This document shows positions 9,082 through 17,966 of a DNA stretch of 62,816 nt, one piece after another. This DNA is from SZUA-378 sp036652815 (GTDB taxonomy: Bacteria > Bacillota > Clostridia > Lachnospirales > Lachnospiraceae), in assembly GCA_036652815.1 (NCBI GenBank), contig JAVVVE010000015.1, forward strand, positions 1 through 62,816. The letters are read 5' to 3'. Within the stretch, counting starts at the first letter, position 1. Every line of letters begins with the position of its first letter. The notes beneath the pieces are model-generated. The model saw only the letters and a list, made by a program, of their open reading frames with translations, was not told the origin of the DNA and did no database searches. Both the position numbers and the translations under genes were made by a program.

Positions 9082-9734
9082 TCACCTTCTTTATGCTTCT
9101 TTGTAACCGGCTTTGCAGATGGATCGTAGGACATGTCAAAGAGTTCCATTACCTCTGCACCAAATATATTATGCATATAAGCATATAGCTGCTGATTGCG
9201 GATCTCACCCTCCTGCTTTCGCACTACTTTTTTCTTAAGTTCAATTCGAATCTTTTTTATCCATGCTGCAATCTCATTAATTTCAACTGTATTTTCCTGA
9301 AAGGTATGATAGCAGCTATCCATTGTTACTAACATCAGTTCTTTATTCACACGCTCAAGCTCATGTGGTATATCAAGTAATTCATCCTGATAAGATTCTA
9401 ATTTATCATTACAGTCATTGATCAGTCGCTTATTCTCTTCTAGTTTCTTACTGGCCGTTTTACCCGGTTCTTTTCCATTTAATTCATCCATCAAAATTAC
9501 GATTTCATTGCGTAATTTTTCTTTAATCTTCTTAATATCTTTGGATTCTGTAGTAAGTTTTCCCTGTCGTTGCAGTAATTCATTTACTTGCTGCTCTAGC
9601 CTTTGAATCGTTTGATTGGTCTCTGTCTGCGTGAATAGTTGATGCCACTTATGATCAAGCGTTAATATGGGAATCTTCTTCCCATCCAATGCCGGTCTAT
9701 ATACTTCTTCTACTCTTGACATAGGAATCGCCAT
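9078..9734 (-). CDS. coiled-coil protein of unknown function
   Basis: I do not recognise a named family. The 218-residue product is hydrophilic, has no signal peptide or membrane span, and is predicted from its heptad-like pattern to be largely coiled coil between about 40 and 175 (QTIQRLEQQVNELLQRQ, KIKEKLRNEIVILMDEL). The N-terminal MSRVEEVYRPALDGKKIPILTLDHKWH is non-repetitive and may be the conserved functional part. It starts 6 bp after rex and overlaps the next gene by 4 bp, so it belongs to a rex-x-nnr-alr operon. The ribosome binding site is poor, and an ATG four codons in is possible. Confidence 0.7.
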   Translation of the reverse strand: MAIPMSRVEEVYRPALDGKKIPILTLDHKWHQLFTQTETNQTIQRLEQQVNELLQRQGKLTTESKDIKKIKEKLRNEIVILMDELNGKEPGKTASKKLEENKRLINDCNDKLESYQDELLDIPHELERVNKELMLVTMDSCYHTFQENTVEINEIAAWIKKIRIELKKKVVRKQEGEIRNQQLYAYMHNIFGAEVMELFDMSYDPSAKPVTKKHKEGE

Positions 9735-9740
9735 ACCTTT

Positions 9741-10403
9741 CTACTTCTTGATGTGTTCTTTCTCGTAGCAATTGCAATTATAAGACAACCTCATAAGACT
9801 GTCTGACAAATGGACATTCTCAATCAAGATGCCTTCTCCCAGTTTCATATCCACATGTGCAAAGTTCCAAAATGCCTTAATACCATAGGTCACCAACTGC
9901 TCTGCCACTTGTACTGCACTAGCCTTTGGAATCGTAAGCACTGCAATATCGATTTCATTTTCTCTGACAAATGCTTCAATATGCTCCATTGACTGTACCT
10001 GTATTCCACGTACATTCTTCCCACATAAAGATGCATCAAGATCAAATAAGCCCTTGATTAAAAACCCTCTGCGTTCAAAGTTCACATAATTGGCTAAAGC
10101 CTGCCCCAAATGCCCCGCTCCTATAATAATCAGATGATGCTCTCTGTCCAGACCTAAGATCCGTCCTATCTCTTCATATAGATTTCTCACATTATATCCA
10201 TATCCCTGCTGTCCAAATCCTCCAAAATGATTCAGATCCTGCCTAATCTGAGAGGCTGTTACCTGCATCAATTCACTCAATTCCTGTGAAGAAACTCTCT
10301 CTACCCCTTCATCCTGTAATTCTCCCAAATATCTGAAGTAACGAGGTAATCTTGCAATGACAGCCTGTGAAATGACTTTTTCCTCTGTTTCTTTATGTTC
10401 CAT
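9741..10403 (-). CDS. rex: redox-sensing repressor Rex
   Basis: A 220-residue NADH/NAD+-sensing repressor. An N-terminal winged helix (residues about 5-75: AVIARLPRYFRYLGEL, VSSQELSELMQVTASQIRQDLNHFGGFGQQGYGY) is followed by a Rossmann domain with IIGAGHLGQALANY. In anaerobic Firmicutes Rex controls fermentation and energy genes such as alcohol dehydrogenases and sometimes rnf. It has its own near-perfect promoter at 10456-10484, and GGGGG precedes the ATG by 10 nt. I saw no classical TTGT-ACAA Rex operator in its own promoter. Confidence 0.96.
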   Translation of the reverse strand: MEHKETEEKVISQAVIARLPRYFRYLGELQDEGVERVSSQELSELMQVTASQIRQDLNHFGGFGQQGYGYNVRNLYEEIGRILGLDREHHLIIIGAGHLGQALANYVNFERRGFLIKGLFDLDASLCGKNVRGIQVQSMEHIEAFVRENEIDIAVLTIPKASAVQVAEQLVTYGIKAFWNFAHVDMKLGEGILIENVHLSDSLMRLSYNCNCYEKEHIKK

Positions 10404-10455
10404 ATTTATAATTCCCCCATATCATCCTGATAGCAAGTTTCAATTATACCCCTTT

Positions 10456-10484
10456 ATTATATAAGAGTGTTAAAATAATGTCAA
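10456..10484 (-). promoter_or_regulatory. rex promoter
   Basis: On the minus strand TTGACA (10484-10479) is followed by a 17 bp spacer and TATAAT (10461-10456), a full sigma-A consensus. It lies about 55-80 bp upstream of the rex ATG and probably drives rex, the coiled-coil gene, nnr and alr. Confidence 0.85.
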
Positions 10485-10519
10485 TGCTATCCTGGTGTTT
10501 CTATCCCTTTGGAAAAGTC

Positions 10520-10548
10520 TTAACAAGATTCTGATCGCATGGTACAAT
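10520..10548 (+). promoter_or_regulatory. apbE promoter
   Basis: TTAACA (10520-10525), a 17 bp spacer and TACAAT (10543-10548) form a strong sigma-A-type promoter about 35 bp upstream of the apbE start. It is divergent from the rex promoter, with their -35 boxes about 35 bp apart. Confidence 0.8.
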
Positions 10549-10582
10549 AGATGCGTACCCATTTAGAAAAGGAGCTTTACTT

Positions 10583-11587
10583 ATGATACCCAAGTTACTG
10601 AAAAAATGTTTTTTGTATAGTCTGCCCTGTCTATTCCTATTAGGAAGCCTCCTGTGTCTGAACGGATGTGCTGCCAAACCGGAACCTATTTCCAAATCCG
10701 GTTTTTACTTAAATACTATCATTACGATAACACTCTATGATGATACCGATGCTTCTGTATTGGATGACTGTATGTCTCTGTGTGAATCTTATGAATCCAT
10801 GCTTAGTCGTACCATTCCCGGCAGTGATGTCTGGAAGATTAATCACAGCAATACCGCTCCTGTCACTGTTTCTCCCGAAACTGCCGACCTGCTGCATACC
10901 GCTTTACAATATTGCGCTCTGAGTAATGGGTTAATTGATATTACAGTAGCACCATTAAGTGACCTGTGGGATTTCTCCTCCGATGGTGAAAAACATGTCC
11001 CTGATTCTAAAGCCATTGCAGCTTTGCTTCCTGCCGTTAATTATCAGAATATTACTTTGGATGATTGTACCGTGACTGTAAGCGATAAAGATACTGCTCT
11101 CGACCTGGGTTTCATTGCCAAAGGATATATCGCCGATAAGATGCAGGCCTATCTCTTGGAACAAAATGTTAAAAGTGCCATTATCAATCTTGGTGGCAAC
11201 GTCATTACCATAGGGAGTAAACCGGATCATACCTCTTTCCAAATCGGCATTCAAAAGCCATTTGATGATAGAAATGTAAGCATTGCAACTGTTCCTTCGA
11301 TTCATTCGTCTGTAGTCTCTTCCGGTGTTTACGAACGTTACTTTACCGAAAATGGAAAACTCTATCACCACATACTCAATCCAAAAACAGGGTATCCTTA
11401 TGAGAATACCCTGTTAGGTGTTACGATACTTTCACATACCTCTCTGGAAGGAGATGCCTTAAGCACAACCTGTTTCGTTCTGGGATTAGAAGAAGGGCTT
11501 GCTTTGATAGAGCGTACTCCGGATGTCGAAGCGATGTTTATCACGGATGATTATCAGCTCCATTACAGCAGTGGATTTCCACATTAA
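10583..11587 (+). CDS. apbE: FAD:protein FMN transferase, lipoprotein
   Basis: ApbE covalently attaches FMN from FAD to Thr/Ser in SGATxT-type motifs. The N-terminus is a lipoprotein signal with lipobox LNGC (C29), which places the enzyme on the outer face of the membrane, where the flavinylated domains of Rnf lie. Family marks are DLGFIAKGYIADKM, INLGGNVITIG and the HILNPKTGYP segment with the metal site near the SLEGDALSTTCFVLG region. At 334 residues it is complete. It converges on rnfB with 25 bp between stops, and its expected substrates RnfG and RnfD are encoded in that operon. Confidence 0.95.
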   Translation: MIPKLLKKCFLYSLPCLFLLGSLLCLNGCAAKPEPISKSGFYLNTIITITLYDDTDASVLDDCMSLCESYESMLSRTIPGSDVWKINHSNTAPVTVSPETADLLHTALQYCALSNGLIDITVAPLSDLWDFSSDGEKHVPDSKAIAALLPAVNYQNITLDDCTVTVSDKDTALDLGFIAKGYIADKMQAYLLEQNVKSAIINLGGNVITIGSKPDHTSFQIGIQKPFDDRNVSIATVPSIHSSVVSSGVYERYFTENGKLYHHILNPKTGYPYENTLLGVTILSHTSLEGDALSTTCFVLGLEEGLALIERTPDVEAMFITDDYQLHYSSGFPH

Positions 11588-11612
11588 TCACACAGCTGTA
11601 GGAGCATGCTAT

Positions 11613-12404
11613 TTAGATAATAATATGTTTCGGACATTTATCCTTGCATAGACCACATCCGGTACACTTATCCTGATCAATATGTGCATGATTATCTTCT
11701 ATGGTAATAGCACCCTGTGGACATTCTTTGACACATAATCCACAAGCAATACAACCCGTAGAGCAGGCTTTCATGGTAACCGGTCCTTTATCTGTCGAGC
11801 TGCATTGTACGATATGTTTTGCATCATAAGGTACCAGTTCTATCAGATGTTTTGGACATTCTGCGATACATTTTTTGCAGGCTTTACATTTTTCTTTATC
11901 TACAACTGCCACACCATCTACCACATGAATGGCATCAAACGGACATACTTTAACGCAGTTTCCGAATCCGGTACAGCCGGAATTGCAGCTCTTAGGACCA
12001 CCATTTGGAACAAACTTTAACATCTTGCAATCTTCGATTCCTGAATATTCATAATCGACTTTTGTCTTATCACAAGTGCCATTACATTTTACAAAAGCGA
12101 CCATTTTACGTCCTGCCTGTGCTTCTACCCCCATGATTGATGCGATTTTCTTTCCAACATTTTCTCCACCAACAGGACATGCATTGACAGGTGCCTCCCC
12201 TTTTGCTATAGCAGCAGCCAGATTGGAACATCCCGCATATCCACATCCGCCACAGTTATTACCCGGCAGTTCTGCTAATACTGCTTCTTCTTTTTCATCT
12301 ACTTCTACATTAAACTTAATTGCTGCAATTCCAAGGAACAAACCTATAAAAAGACCAACTCCGCCAACTACAGCAACTGCAATTAAGATACCTGTTATAT
12401 TCAC
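11613..12404 (-). CDS. rnfB: Rnf complex subunit B, ferredoxin-like
   Basis: RnfB is the entry point for electrons from reduced ferredoxin. One N-terminal membrane helix (residues 1-28) is followed by a GNNCGGCGYAGC...ACPVGG cluster domain (about 48-80). Several CxxCxxCxxxCP 4Fe-4S motifs follow (CTGFGNCVKVCP, CKACKKCIAECP, CIACGLCVKECP, CTGCGLCKDKCP). The cysteine count supports about six clusters, as in Acetobacterium and Clostridium RnfB. It is the last gene of rnfCDGEAB, 13 bp after rnfA. Confidence 0.96.
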   Translation of the reverse strand: MNITGILIAVAVVGGVGLFIGLFLGIAAIKFNVEVDEKEEAVLAELPGNNCGGCGYAGCSNLAAAIAKGEAPVNACPVGGENVGKKIASIMGVEAQAGRKMVAFVKCNGTCDKTKVDYEYSGIEDCKMLKFVPNGGPKSCNSGCTGFGNCVKVCPFDAIHVVDGVAVVDKEKCKACKKCIAECPKHLIELVPYDAKHIVQCSSTDKGPVTMKACSTGCIACGLCVKECPQGAITIEDNHAHIDQDKCTGCGLCKDKCPKHIII

Positions 12405-12417
12405 CTATGACACCCCC

Positions 12418-12993
12418 TTATAATAAACCGGAAAAGCCACAGAATGCAATTGCCATAAGTCCTGCCGTTACCAGTACGATTGGCATTCCCTGAAATGCTT
12501 TTGGCACATCATTGTATTCCATCTTTTCTCGGATCCCTGCCAGAATAATAATGGAGATTGTGAATCCGGTTGCTGTCGCAAAGCCATTCACAACGCCTGT
12601 TAAGATTCCATATGATTTTTGAACATTAACCAATGCAACACCAAGTACCGCACAGTTGGTCGTAATCAAAGGAAGATATACACCAAGTGCCTGATAGAGG
12701 GGTTTCATAAATTTCTTTAAAAACATCTCAACAAATTGTACCAATGCCGCAATGACTAGGATAAATACAATCGTCTGTAAATAAGTAATATCAAGTGGAA
12801 CCAGCATAAACTGATAGATAGCTCCTGTTACTGCTGATGCCAGTGTGATTACGAAAATAACTGCTGTTCCCATACCGGCTGCGGTATTCACCTTCTTGGA
12901 AACCCCCAGGAAAGGACACAATCCCAAGAACTGGCTTAATACAACATTGTTTACTAAGGCTGAACCAATCGCAATGATTAATAATTCTTTCAT
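12418..12993 (-). CDS. rnfA: Rnf complex subunit A
   Basis: A 191-residue six-helix membrane protein of the RnfA/NqrE family. It pairs with RnfE in the ion-translocating core and helps hold a 2Fe-2S cluster at their interface. LSQFLGLCPFLGVSKK and LITTNCAVLGVALVN carry the two half-channel cysteines. Its ATG shares one base with the rnfE stop, so translation is coupled. Confidence 0.96.
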   Translation of the reverse strand: MKELLIIAIGSALVNNVVLSQFLGLCPFLGVSKKVNTAAGMGTAVIFVITLASAVTGAIYQFMLVPLDITYLQTIVFILVIAALVQFVEMFLKKFMKPLYQALGVYLPLITTNCAVLGVALVNVQKSYGILTGVVNGFATATGFTISIIILAGIREKMEYNDVPKAFQGMPIVLVTAGLMAIAFCGFSGLL

Positions 12994-13706
12994 CAGTGTT
13001 TACCTCCCATGCCACAGTCTTTATTCCCACAGTTACAGCAATCTGTTCCTGCCGCTAATCTTGCTGCCGCTTTCTTATCTCCATTCGCTGCTGCTTTCAT
13101 TCTAACCTTATTCTGCAGTGCTGTCAGACTGGCCAATACAAAGAATGCCCCCGGTGCTAAGATAAAGATACTAATAGGAGTATATCCGCCTATTCCTTTT
13201 GCTGCATCCGCCAGAGGAAGCAGTTGGTAACCAAACACCTGACCGGCGCCCAGTAATTCTCTGACCAGACCAATACAGGTAAGCCCTACCGTAAATCCGA
13301 GTCCCATGCCAAGGCCATCAAAAAGAGATGCCATAACCGGATTCTTGGACGCATAAGCCTCTGCTCTTCCAAGGATAATACAGTTTACTACGATTAACGG
13401 AATATACAATCCCAGGGAATCGTACAAGCTTGGAATAAATCCTTTTAATAACAATTCCAATACGGTAACAAAAGAAGCAATAATTACAATAAAAGCCGGA
13501 ATTCTAACCTTATCCGGAATAATATTACGCAACAATGCAATAATGGCATTACTCATAACCAAAACTGCAGCGGTCGTTAATCCCATTCCCATACCATTAA
13601 TTGCAGATGTCGTTACCGCTAAAGTAGGGCACATACCTAACATCAGCACAAAGGTGGGATTCTCTCTCACAATACCATTAAATAATCGTTCTCCTGCTTT
13701 ATTCAT
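12993..13706 (-). CDS. rnfE: Rnf complex subunit E
   Basis: A 237-residue six-helix partner of RnfA (RnfE/NqrD family). FVLMLGMCPTLAVTTS and LIVVNCIILGRAEAYASKNP show the mirrored cysteine motifs of the inverted-topology pair. The C-terminus is unusual in carrying a Cys-rich tail, AGTDCCNCGNKDCGMGGKH, which could bind a metal. I place the start at the ATG at 13706 with AGGGAGGTG six bases upstream, three codons inside the longest frame. It overlaps the end of rnfG. Confidence 0.95.
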   Translation of the reverse strand: MNKAGERLFNGIVRENPTFVLMLGMCPTLAVTTSAINGMGMGLTTAAVLVMSNAIIALLRNIIPDKVRIPAFIVIIASFVTVLELLLKGFIPSLYDSLGLYIPLIVVNCIILGRAEAYASKNPVMASLFDGLGMGLGFTVGLTCIGLVRELLGAGQVFGYQLLPLADAAKGIGGYTPISIFILAPGAFFVLASLTALQNKVRMKAAANGDKKAAARLAAGTDCCNCGNKDCGMGGKH

Positions 13707-14313
13707 TCTGTGCACCTCCCTCTATGCTCTTGAAATAAGCAAGTCCTGCATTCACACCATTGGTAACTGCATTCGTTGTAATCGTTGCACCACTGATGGC
13801 ATCAATCTGATTATCTGCTGTTGCACCTGATTTGGTATATTCAAAACTGTCTACCTGTTTATTCATCCACTGTGCTTTGAATGCATCTGTATCGGCTTTC
13901 ATGCCAAGGCCTGCTGTCTCTGAGATCGATAAAATGGAGAGCCCATTCATCGTACCATCCAACTGTACACCCATCGTAAACTTAATATCTCCGCCATATC
14001 CTTCGTGTGTAACTACCGTAATCACGTAACCAAGTGGCGTACCTGCCGCATCCACCGCCGTCATCACCTCTTCAATACTCTCTTCCGGTAATCCGGCAGC
14101 CTCTAAGACCTGTACTGCTCCTTCTGCTGTATATGCCTCATACGGAACAAAGGAATCTGCTTCCTTAAATACTTCCGCACAAGCTTCATTCTTTGCTTTT
14201 ATCTCCTGTTGTGCAATCGGAGCTTTGGTTACTTGATACACAAATCCCAATGCCAATCCTGCTATCACTGTAATCGCAAATAAGATTGCAGCATCTTTCA
14301 ACATACTTTTCAT
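13699..14313 (-). CDS. rnfG: Rnf complex subunit G, flavoprotein
   Basis: A 204-residue subunit with one N-terminal membrane helix (about residues 8-28) and an extracytoplasmic FMN-binding domain. The flavinylation motif is SGATIT at 174-179, with T179 the expected phosphoester-linked residue; this is the ApbE target. It overlaps rnfD by 4 bp and rnfE by 8 bp. Confidence 0.95.
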   Translation of the reverse strand: MKSMLKDAAILFAITVIAGLALGFVYQVTKAPIAQQEIKAKNEACAEVFKEADSFVPYEAYTAEGAVQVLEAAGLPEESIEEVMTAVDAAGTPLGYVITVVTHEGYGGDIKFTMGVQLDGTMNGLSILSISETAGLGMKADTDAFKAQWMNKQVDSFEYTKSGATADNQIDAISGATITTNAVTNGVNAGLAYFKSIEGGAQNE

Positions 14314-15242
14314 GCTCTTTCTCCTCCTTTACCGAATGCTTTCGGAAGGGTGAATTTTTCAATCAATGGAACTAATAGATTCCCTATCAGAATCGCATAT
14401 GACACCCCTTCTGCCGATGCTCCCAAGACACGGAAAATACCCGTTAAGAGCCCTAGCAGAATACCATATAGGTACTGCCCCTTTTTTGTAATCGGTCTAG
14501 TTACATAATCAGTTGCCATAAAGAAAGCACCCAACATCAGACCACCACCTGCCAATTGTGCAGACAGATAAGTCATATCAAATCCTCTACCACCAAATAT
14601 AAGAATAAAGATTGCAAAGCTGATAATATAAGTAGCCGGAATCTTTAAATCAATTGCACCGACCATAATCAAAATACAAGCACCTAAGACAATAGCGATC
14701 ATTGAGGTCTCACCGATCGTACCACCGGTCTTACCTATAATCATATTGAATGTATTAACGGATTCTCCTGCTTTCATAGCTGCCAAAGGAGTGGCGCCCG
14801 AATAAGCATCGCAGTCAAAATTAGTCATGATAGAAGTAAATGCAATCAGTAAAAAACATCTTGCACCCAATGCCGGATTCATAAAATTCTGTCCCAAACC
14901 ACCAAATAACATCTTTACCACGATAATGGCAAACGCTCCACCGATTACACCGATCCACCAAGGTGCATTAGGCGGTAAATTCAAAGCCAGTAATAATCCG
15001 GTAACAACTGCCGAGCAATCACCTATCGTAATCTTTTGTTTCATTAATTTCTCATATATGTATTCTGATAATACTGTAGATGCCACAGTAACCAGAACTA
15101 AAAGTAATGCATGTAATCCGAAGTTATAGATACCAAAGCATGTCGCCGGAAGTAAAGCAATGACGACTGCCAGCATAATATTACTTGTGGTAACTCTCGA
15201 TCTAATATGCGGATTCGAAGATACTTTCATCAACTTATTCAC
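14310..15242 (-). CDS. rnfD: Rnf complex subunit D, flavoprotein
   Basis: A 310-residue polytopic membrane subunit of the NqrB/RnfD family with about nine to ten helices. It carries the second covalent FMN, expected on T151 in the SGATPL motif, and is thought to drive ion movement. GGLGQNFMNPALGARCF and the TDYVTRPITKKGQ segment are family marks. It starts 13 bp after rnfC and overlaps rnfG by 4 bp. Confidence 0.95.
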   Translation of the reverse strand: MNKLMKVSSNPHIRSRVTTSNIMLAVVIALLPATCFGIYNFGLHALLLVLVTVASTVLSEYIYEKLMKQKITIGDCSAVVTGLLLALNLPPNAPWWIGVIGGAFAIIVVKMLFGGLGQNFMNPALGARCFLLIAFTSIMTNFDCDAYSGATPLAAMKAGESVNTFNMIIGKTGGTIGETSMIAIVLGACILIMVGAIDLKIPATYIISFAIFILIFGGRGFDMTYLSAQLAGGGLMLGAFFMATDYVTRPITKKGQYLYGILLGLLTGIFRVLGASAEGVSYAILIGNLLVPLIEKFTLPKAFGKGGERA

Positions 15243-15255
15243 TTGTCCTTACCTC

Positions 15256-16572
15256 CTACTTTTTCTTATTGGCCAGAATCATCTTACGCATAGACTTGAT
15301 TGATTGCGTCAATGTTCTCTTGGCCGGACAGATAAAACTACAGCATCCACATTCACAGCACTCCATACCATCATGTACTATAAATTTCTCTGCATCGCCA
15401 TGTTCCGCATAATTTGCCAAATGACTGGGAATCAGTCTGGATGGACAGGACTCTACACATTGTCCGCAATTGATACAGGCCGTTGGTTCCATCCTAGATA
15501 CTTCATCTTCTGTCATACATAATAATGCAGAAGACGTTTTGGTTGTCGGTACATCCAAATCAAAGATACCAAATCCCATCATAGGACCACCAGAAATAAT
15601 CTTAACAGGATCTTGTTTAAAACCACCTGCTTCTTCAATCAATTCAGAATACAAGGTTCCGATTCTAACAGAAAAATTCCTTGGATCCTGAATCGCATCT
15701 CCTGTAACTGTAACAATACGATTCCGCAATGGACGTCCTAACATAACCGCATTGTGAACGGCAATTACCGTATCTACATTATCTACGATACAGCCTGCAT
15801 CTGCAGGTAGCATAGAAGAATTAATTGCTCTGCCTGTAACAGCATAAATGAGCTGACGTTCTGACCCCTGCGGATATTTCGTTTTAAGAGCTTTAACCGT
15901 AATCTTGCTTTCCTCTTTCGTCATCTCCTGCAGTAATGCAATACTGTCTGGTTTATTATCCTCTACCGCAAGCACTCCTTGTGCATTATCAAATAAACAT
16001 AAGATCGCTTTTAATCCACTGATTAATTTTTCGGGTTCTTCCATCATCTTTCTGTAATCAGAAGTCAGATAAGGTTCACACTCTGCACAATTTGCAATAA
16101 TGTACTCAATCTTATCTGGTTCCTTGGGCGATAGCTTAACATGCGTCGGGAATCCGGCTCCTCCCATACCGACGATACCACCTTCTTTTACTCTGCCTAT
16201 AATCTCTTCTTTGGTGAGATCCTTAAGCGAATCGATTGGCTGATATGCTACCTCTTCATACAGTCCATCATTCTCAATGACAATACTCATGATCTGGTCA
16301 CCTGTTACTACCCTATGTGGCTCAATCGCTTTGACTGTCCCTGATACCGATGCATAAATAGGCGCGGATACAAACCCACCCGCTTCTGCTATCTTCTGTC
16401 CGGTAAGCACATGATCACCTTTCGCTACAATCGGTGTTGCAGGAGCACCGATATGTTGGGAAAGTGGATAGAATAGATTTCCTTTAGGAAGAACTTCTTT
16501 AATTGGCTTGTCTTTAGACAAATCTTTGCCATCATAAGGATGGATTCCACCTTTGAACGTTAATTTTGACAT
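15256..16572 (-). CDS. rnfC: Rnf complex subunit C, NADH-side
   Basis: A 438-residue peripheral subunit that binds FMN and NAD(H) and passes electrons to or from the pyridine nucleotide. It shows an RnfC N-terminal lipoyl-like domain (GGIHPYDGKDLSKDKP), the GGIVGMGGAGFPTHVKL nucleotide loop (about 132-148) and two 4Fe-4S motifs, CINCGQCVESCP and CCECGCCSFICP. The length is that of the short Clostridial form, without the long alanine-rich tail of gammaproteobacterial RnfC. It is first in the operon, and a palindrome lies 27 bp before its ATG. Confidence 0.96.
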   Translation of the reverse strand: MSKLTFKGGIHPYDGKDLSKDKPIKEVLPKGNLFYPLSQHIGAPATPIVAKGDHVLTGQKIAEAGGFVSAPIYASVSGTVKAIEPHRVVTGDQIMSIVIENDGLYEEVAYQPIDSLKDLTKEEIIGRVKEGGIVGMGGAGFPTHVKLSPKEPDKIEYIIANCAECEPYLTSDYRKMMEEPEKLISGLKAILCLFDNAQGVLAVEDNKPDSIALLQEMTKEESKITVKALKTKYPQGSERQLIYAVTGRAINSSMLPADAGCIVDNVDTVIAVHNAVMLGRPLRNRIVTVTGDAIQDPRNFSVRIGTLYSELIEEAGGFKQDPVKIISGGPMMGFGIFDLDVPTTKTSSALLCMTEDEVSRMEPTACINCGQCVESCPSRLIPSHLANYAEHGDAEKFIVHDGMECCECGCCSFICPAKRTLTQSIKSMRKMILANKKK

Positions 16573-16598
16573 TCTTCAACCTTCTTTCTTTTATACTG

Positions 16599-16623
16599 AT
16601 AGACAACTTGTCTATTTATTATA
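16599..16623 (-). promoter_or_regulatory. rnf operon -10 box and palindromic operator-like site
   Basis: On the minus strand a perfect TATAAT (16623-16618) is followed at once by an odd palindrome with arms ATAGACAA and TTGTCTAT around one base (16599-16615). The -35 region is poor, which fits an activated or regulated promoter. The palindrome covers the likely transcription start 27 bp before rnfC. It is not a Rex site (no TTGT...ACAA order). The regulator is unknown. Confidence 0.5.
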
Positions 16624-16756
16624 TATTTGTAATCACACACATATAAATATACTATTATTTCTCATAAAATACTACTGTTAATTTTAAAAATATGCTACTA
16701 TCAGAATAGAATCTACGAAATAAATTTATTTCATTTAAAAAGACTTGGAGATTACC

Positions 16757-17860
16757 ATGAAAATCATAAAAACAGACCTTCCGCTTCTAACCTGTACCTA
16801 TCCTATCAGTTCTGTTCTGCCACTGGAAAAGACGATTTTTCTGGATATTGAAACAACCGGATTTTCCGCTAAAAATTCCAATCTCTACCTCATTGGATGC
16901 ATCTACTGTAAAGAAAGCAGGTATCATCTTATTCAATGGTTTGCTTCTTCTTATGAGGAAGAACCTGTTATTTTACAAGCTTTTTTTACTTTTATCAAAG
17001 GATATACGCACCTCGTTCATTTTAATGGAAATCAATTTGATATTCCATACCTGGTACAAAAAGCTGCACAATATAAATTATCTCATTCTCTGGATACTTT
17101 TACAGCACTGGATCTATATAAGCGGATTGCTCCTTACCGTTCTGTTTTAAAGCTACCGGACTGTAAGCAAAAGACCATCGAAATATTTTTAAATGTTGAC
17201 CGAAATGATTTATGTCTGGGTGGTGAACTCATTAGTGTCTATCAACATTATGTATGTTTTCCACAAGAAGATGCCTTACAGATTTTATTGTTGCACAATG
17301 CAGATGATGTACAGGGCTTAGTTGCCTTACTACCGATACTCGCTTACTGCGACTTATTCAACGAGGAGCTTCGTGTCACAAAAGTACAAGCCAATCATTA
17401 CACCGATATCAATGGTAATGTCAAGCAGGAATTGCTCATGCATCTGCAGCTTCCAACACCCTTACCCGTTACGATATCTTTTGGCGTTAGTAATTGTTAC
17501 TTTACCGGATTAGGCAATACGGGTTCTTTACGTATCCCTGTATTTGAAGAAGAGATGAAATACTTTTATGCTAATTACAGAGACTATTATTATCTTCCCG
17601 AAGAGGACACTGCTATGCATAAATCAGTCGCTAAATTCGTTGATCGAGAGCACCGGATACAAGCCAGTGCTTCTACCTGCTATACCCGCAAGATAGCTTC
17701 TTATCTGCCTCAGTGGGATACTCTGTTTGAACCTTTTTTTAAACGAGAATACAATAGTAAGGATTTGTTCTTTGAATTAACCGATGAATTTAAGAAAAAG
17801 CGCAGCGCCTTCTCTCAATATGCCAGTCACATTCTCCGCATGATGGTGAAATATTCATAA
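16757..17860 (+). CDS. YprB-like RNase H-fold exonuclease
   Basis: A 367-residue protein of the YprB family, whose N-terminal half is a DEDD-type 3'-5' exonuclease domain. The acidic motifs are visible: FLDIETTGF (about residues 28-36), VHFNGNQFDIPYL, and a late HNADDVQGL. The C-terminal half has no clear catalytic motif. The nucleic acid substrate is unknown. The start is the ATG at 16757 with GGAG six bases upstream. It is a single-gene unit, divergent from rnfC and ended by a strong hairpin. Confidence 0.8.
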   Translation: MKIIKTDLPLLTCTYPISSVLPLEKTIFLDIETTGFSAKNSNLYLIGCIYCKESRYHLIQWFASSYEEEPVILQAFFTFIKGYTHLVHFNGNQFDIPYLVQKAAQYKLSHSLDTFTALDLYKRIAPYRSVLKLPDCKQKTIEIFLNVDRNDLCLGGELISVYQHYVCFPQEDALQILLLHNADDVQGLVALLPILAYCDLFNEELRVTKVQANHYTDINGNVKQELLMHLQLPTPLPVTISFGVSNCYFTGLGNTGSLRIPVFEEEMKYFYANYRDYYYLPEEDTAMHKSVAKFVDREHRIQASASTCYTRKIASYLPQWDTLFEPFFKREYNSKDLFFELTDEFKKKRSAFSQYASHILRMMVKYS

Positions 17861-17887
17861 CACAAAACCGATATGACACAAACGAAC

Positions 17888-17925
17888 AAATAGCATTTAC
17901 GGGAATTCTCCTGTAAATGCTATTT
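17888..17925. terminator. bidirectional terminator hairpin
   Basis: An almost perfect inverted repeat, with arms that start AAATAGCATTTAC and end GTAAATGCTATTT around a short GAATTCT loop, lies between the convergent YprB-like and cheR genes. Short T-rich flanks on both sides suggest it serves both. Confidence 0.75.
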
Positions 17926-17966
17926 CATGTTAAATTGCTATCAAAAAATAATCATAACTATTCTGG

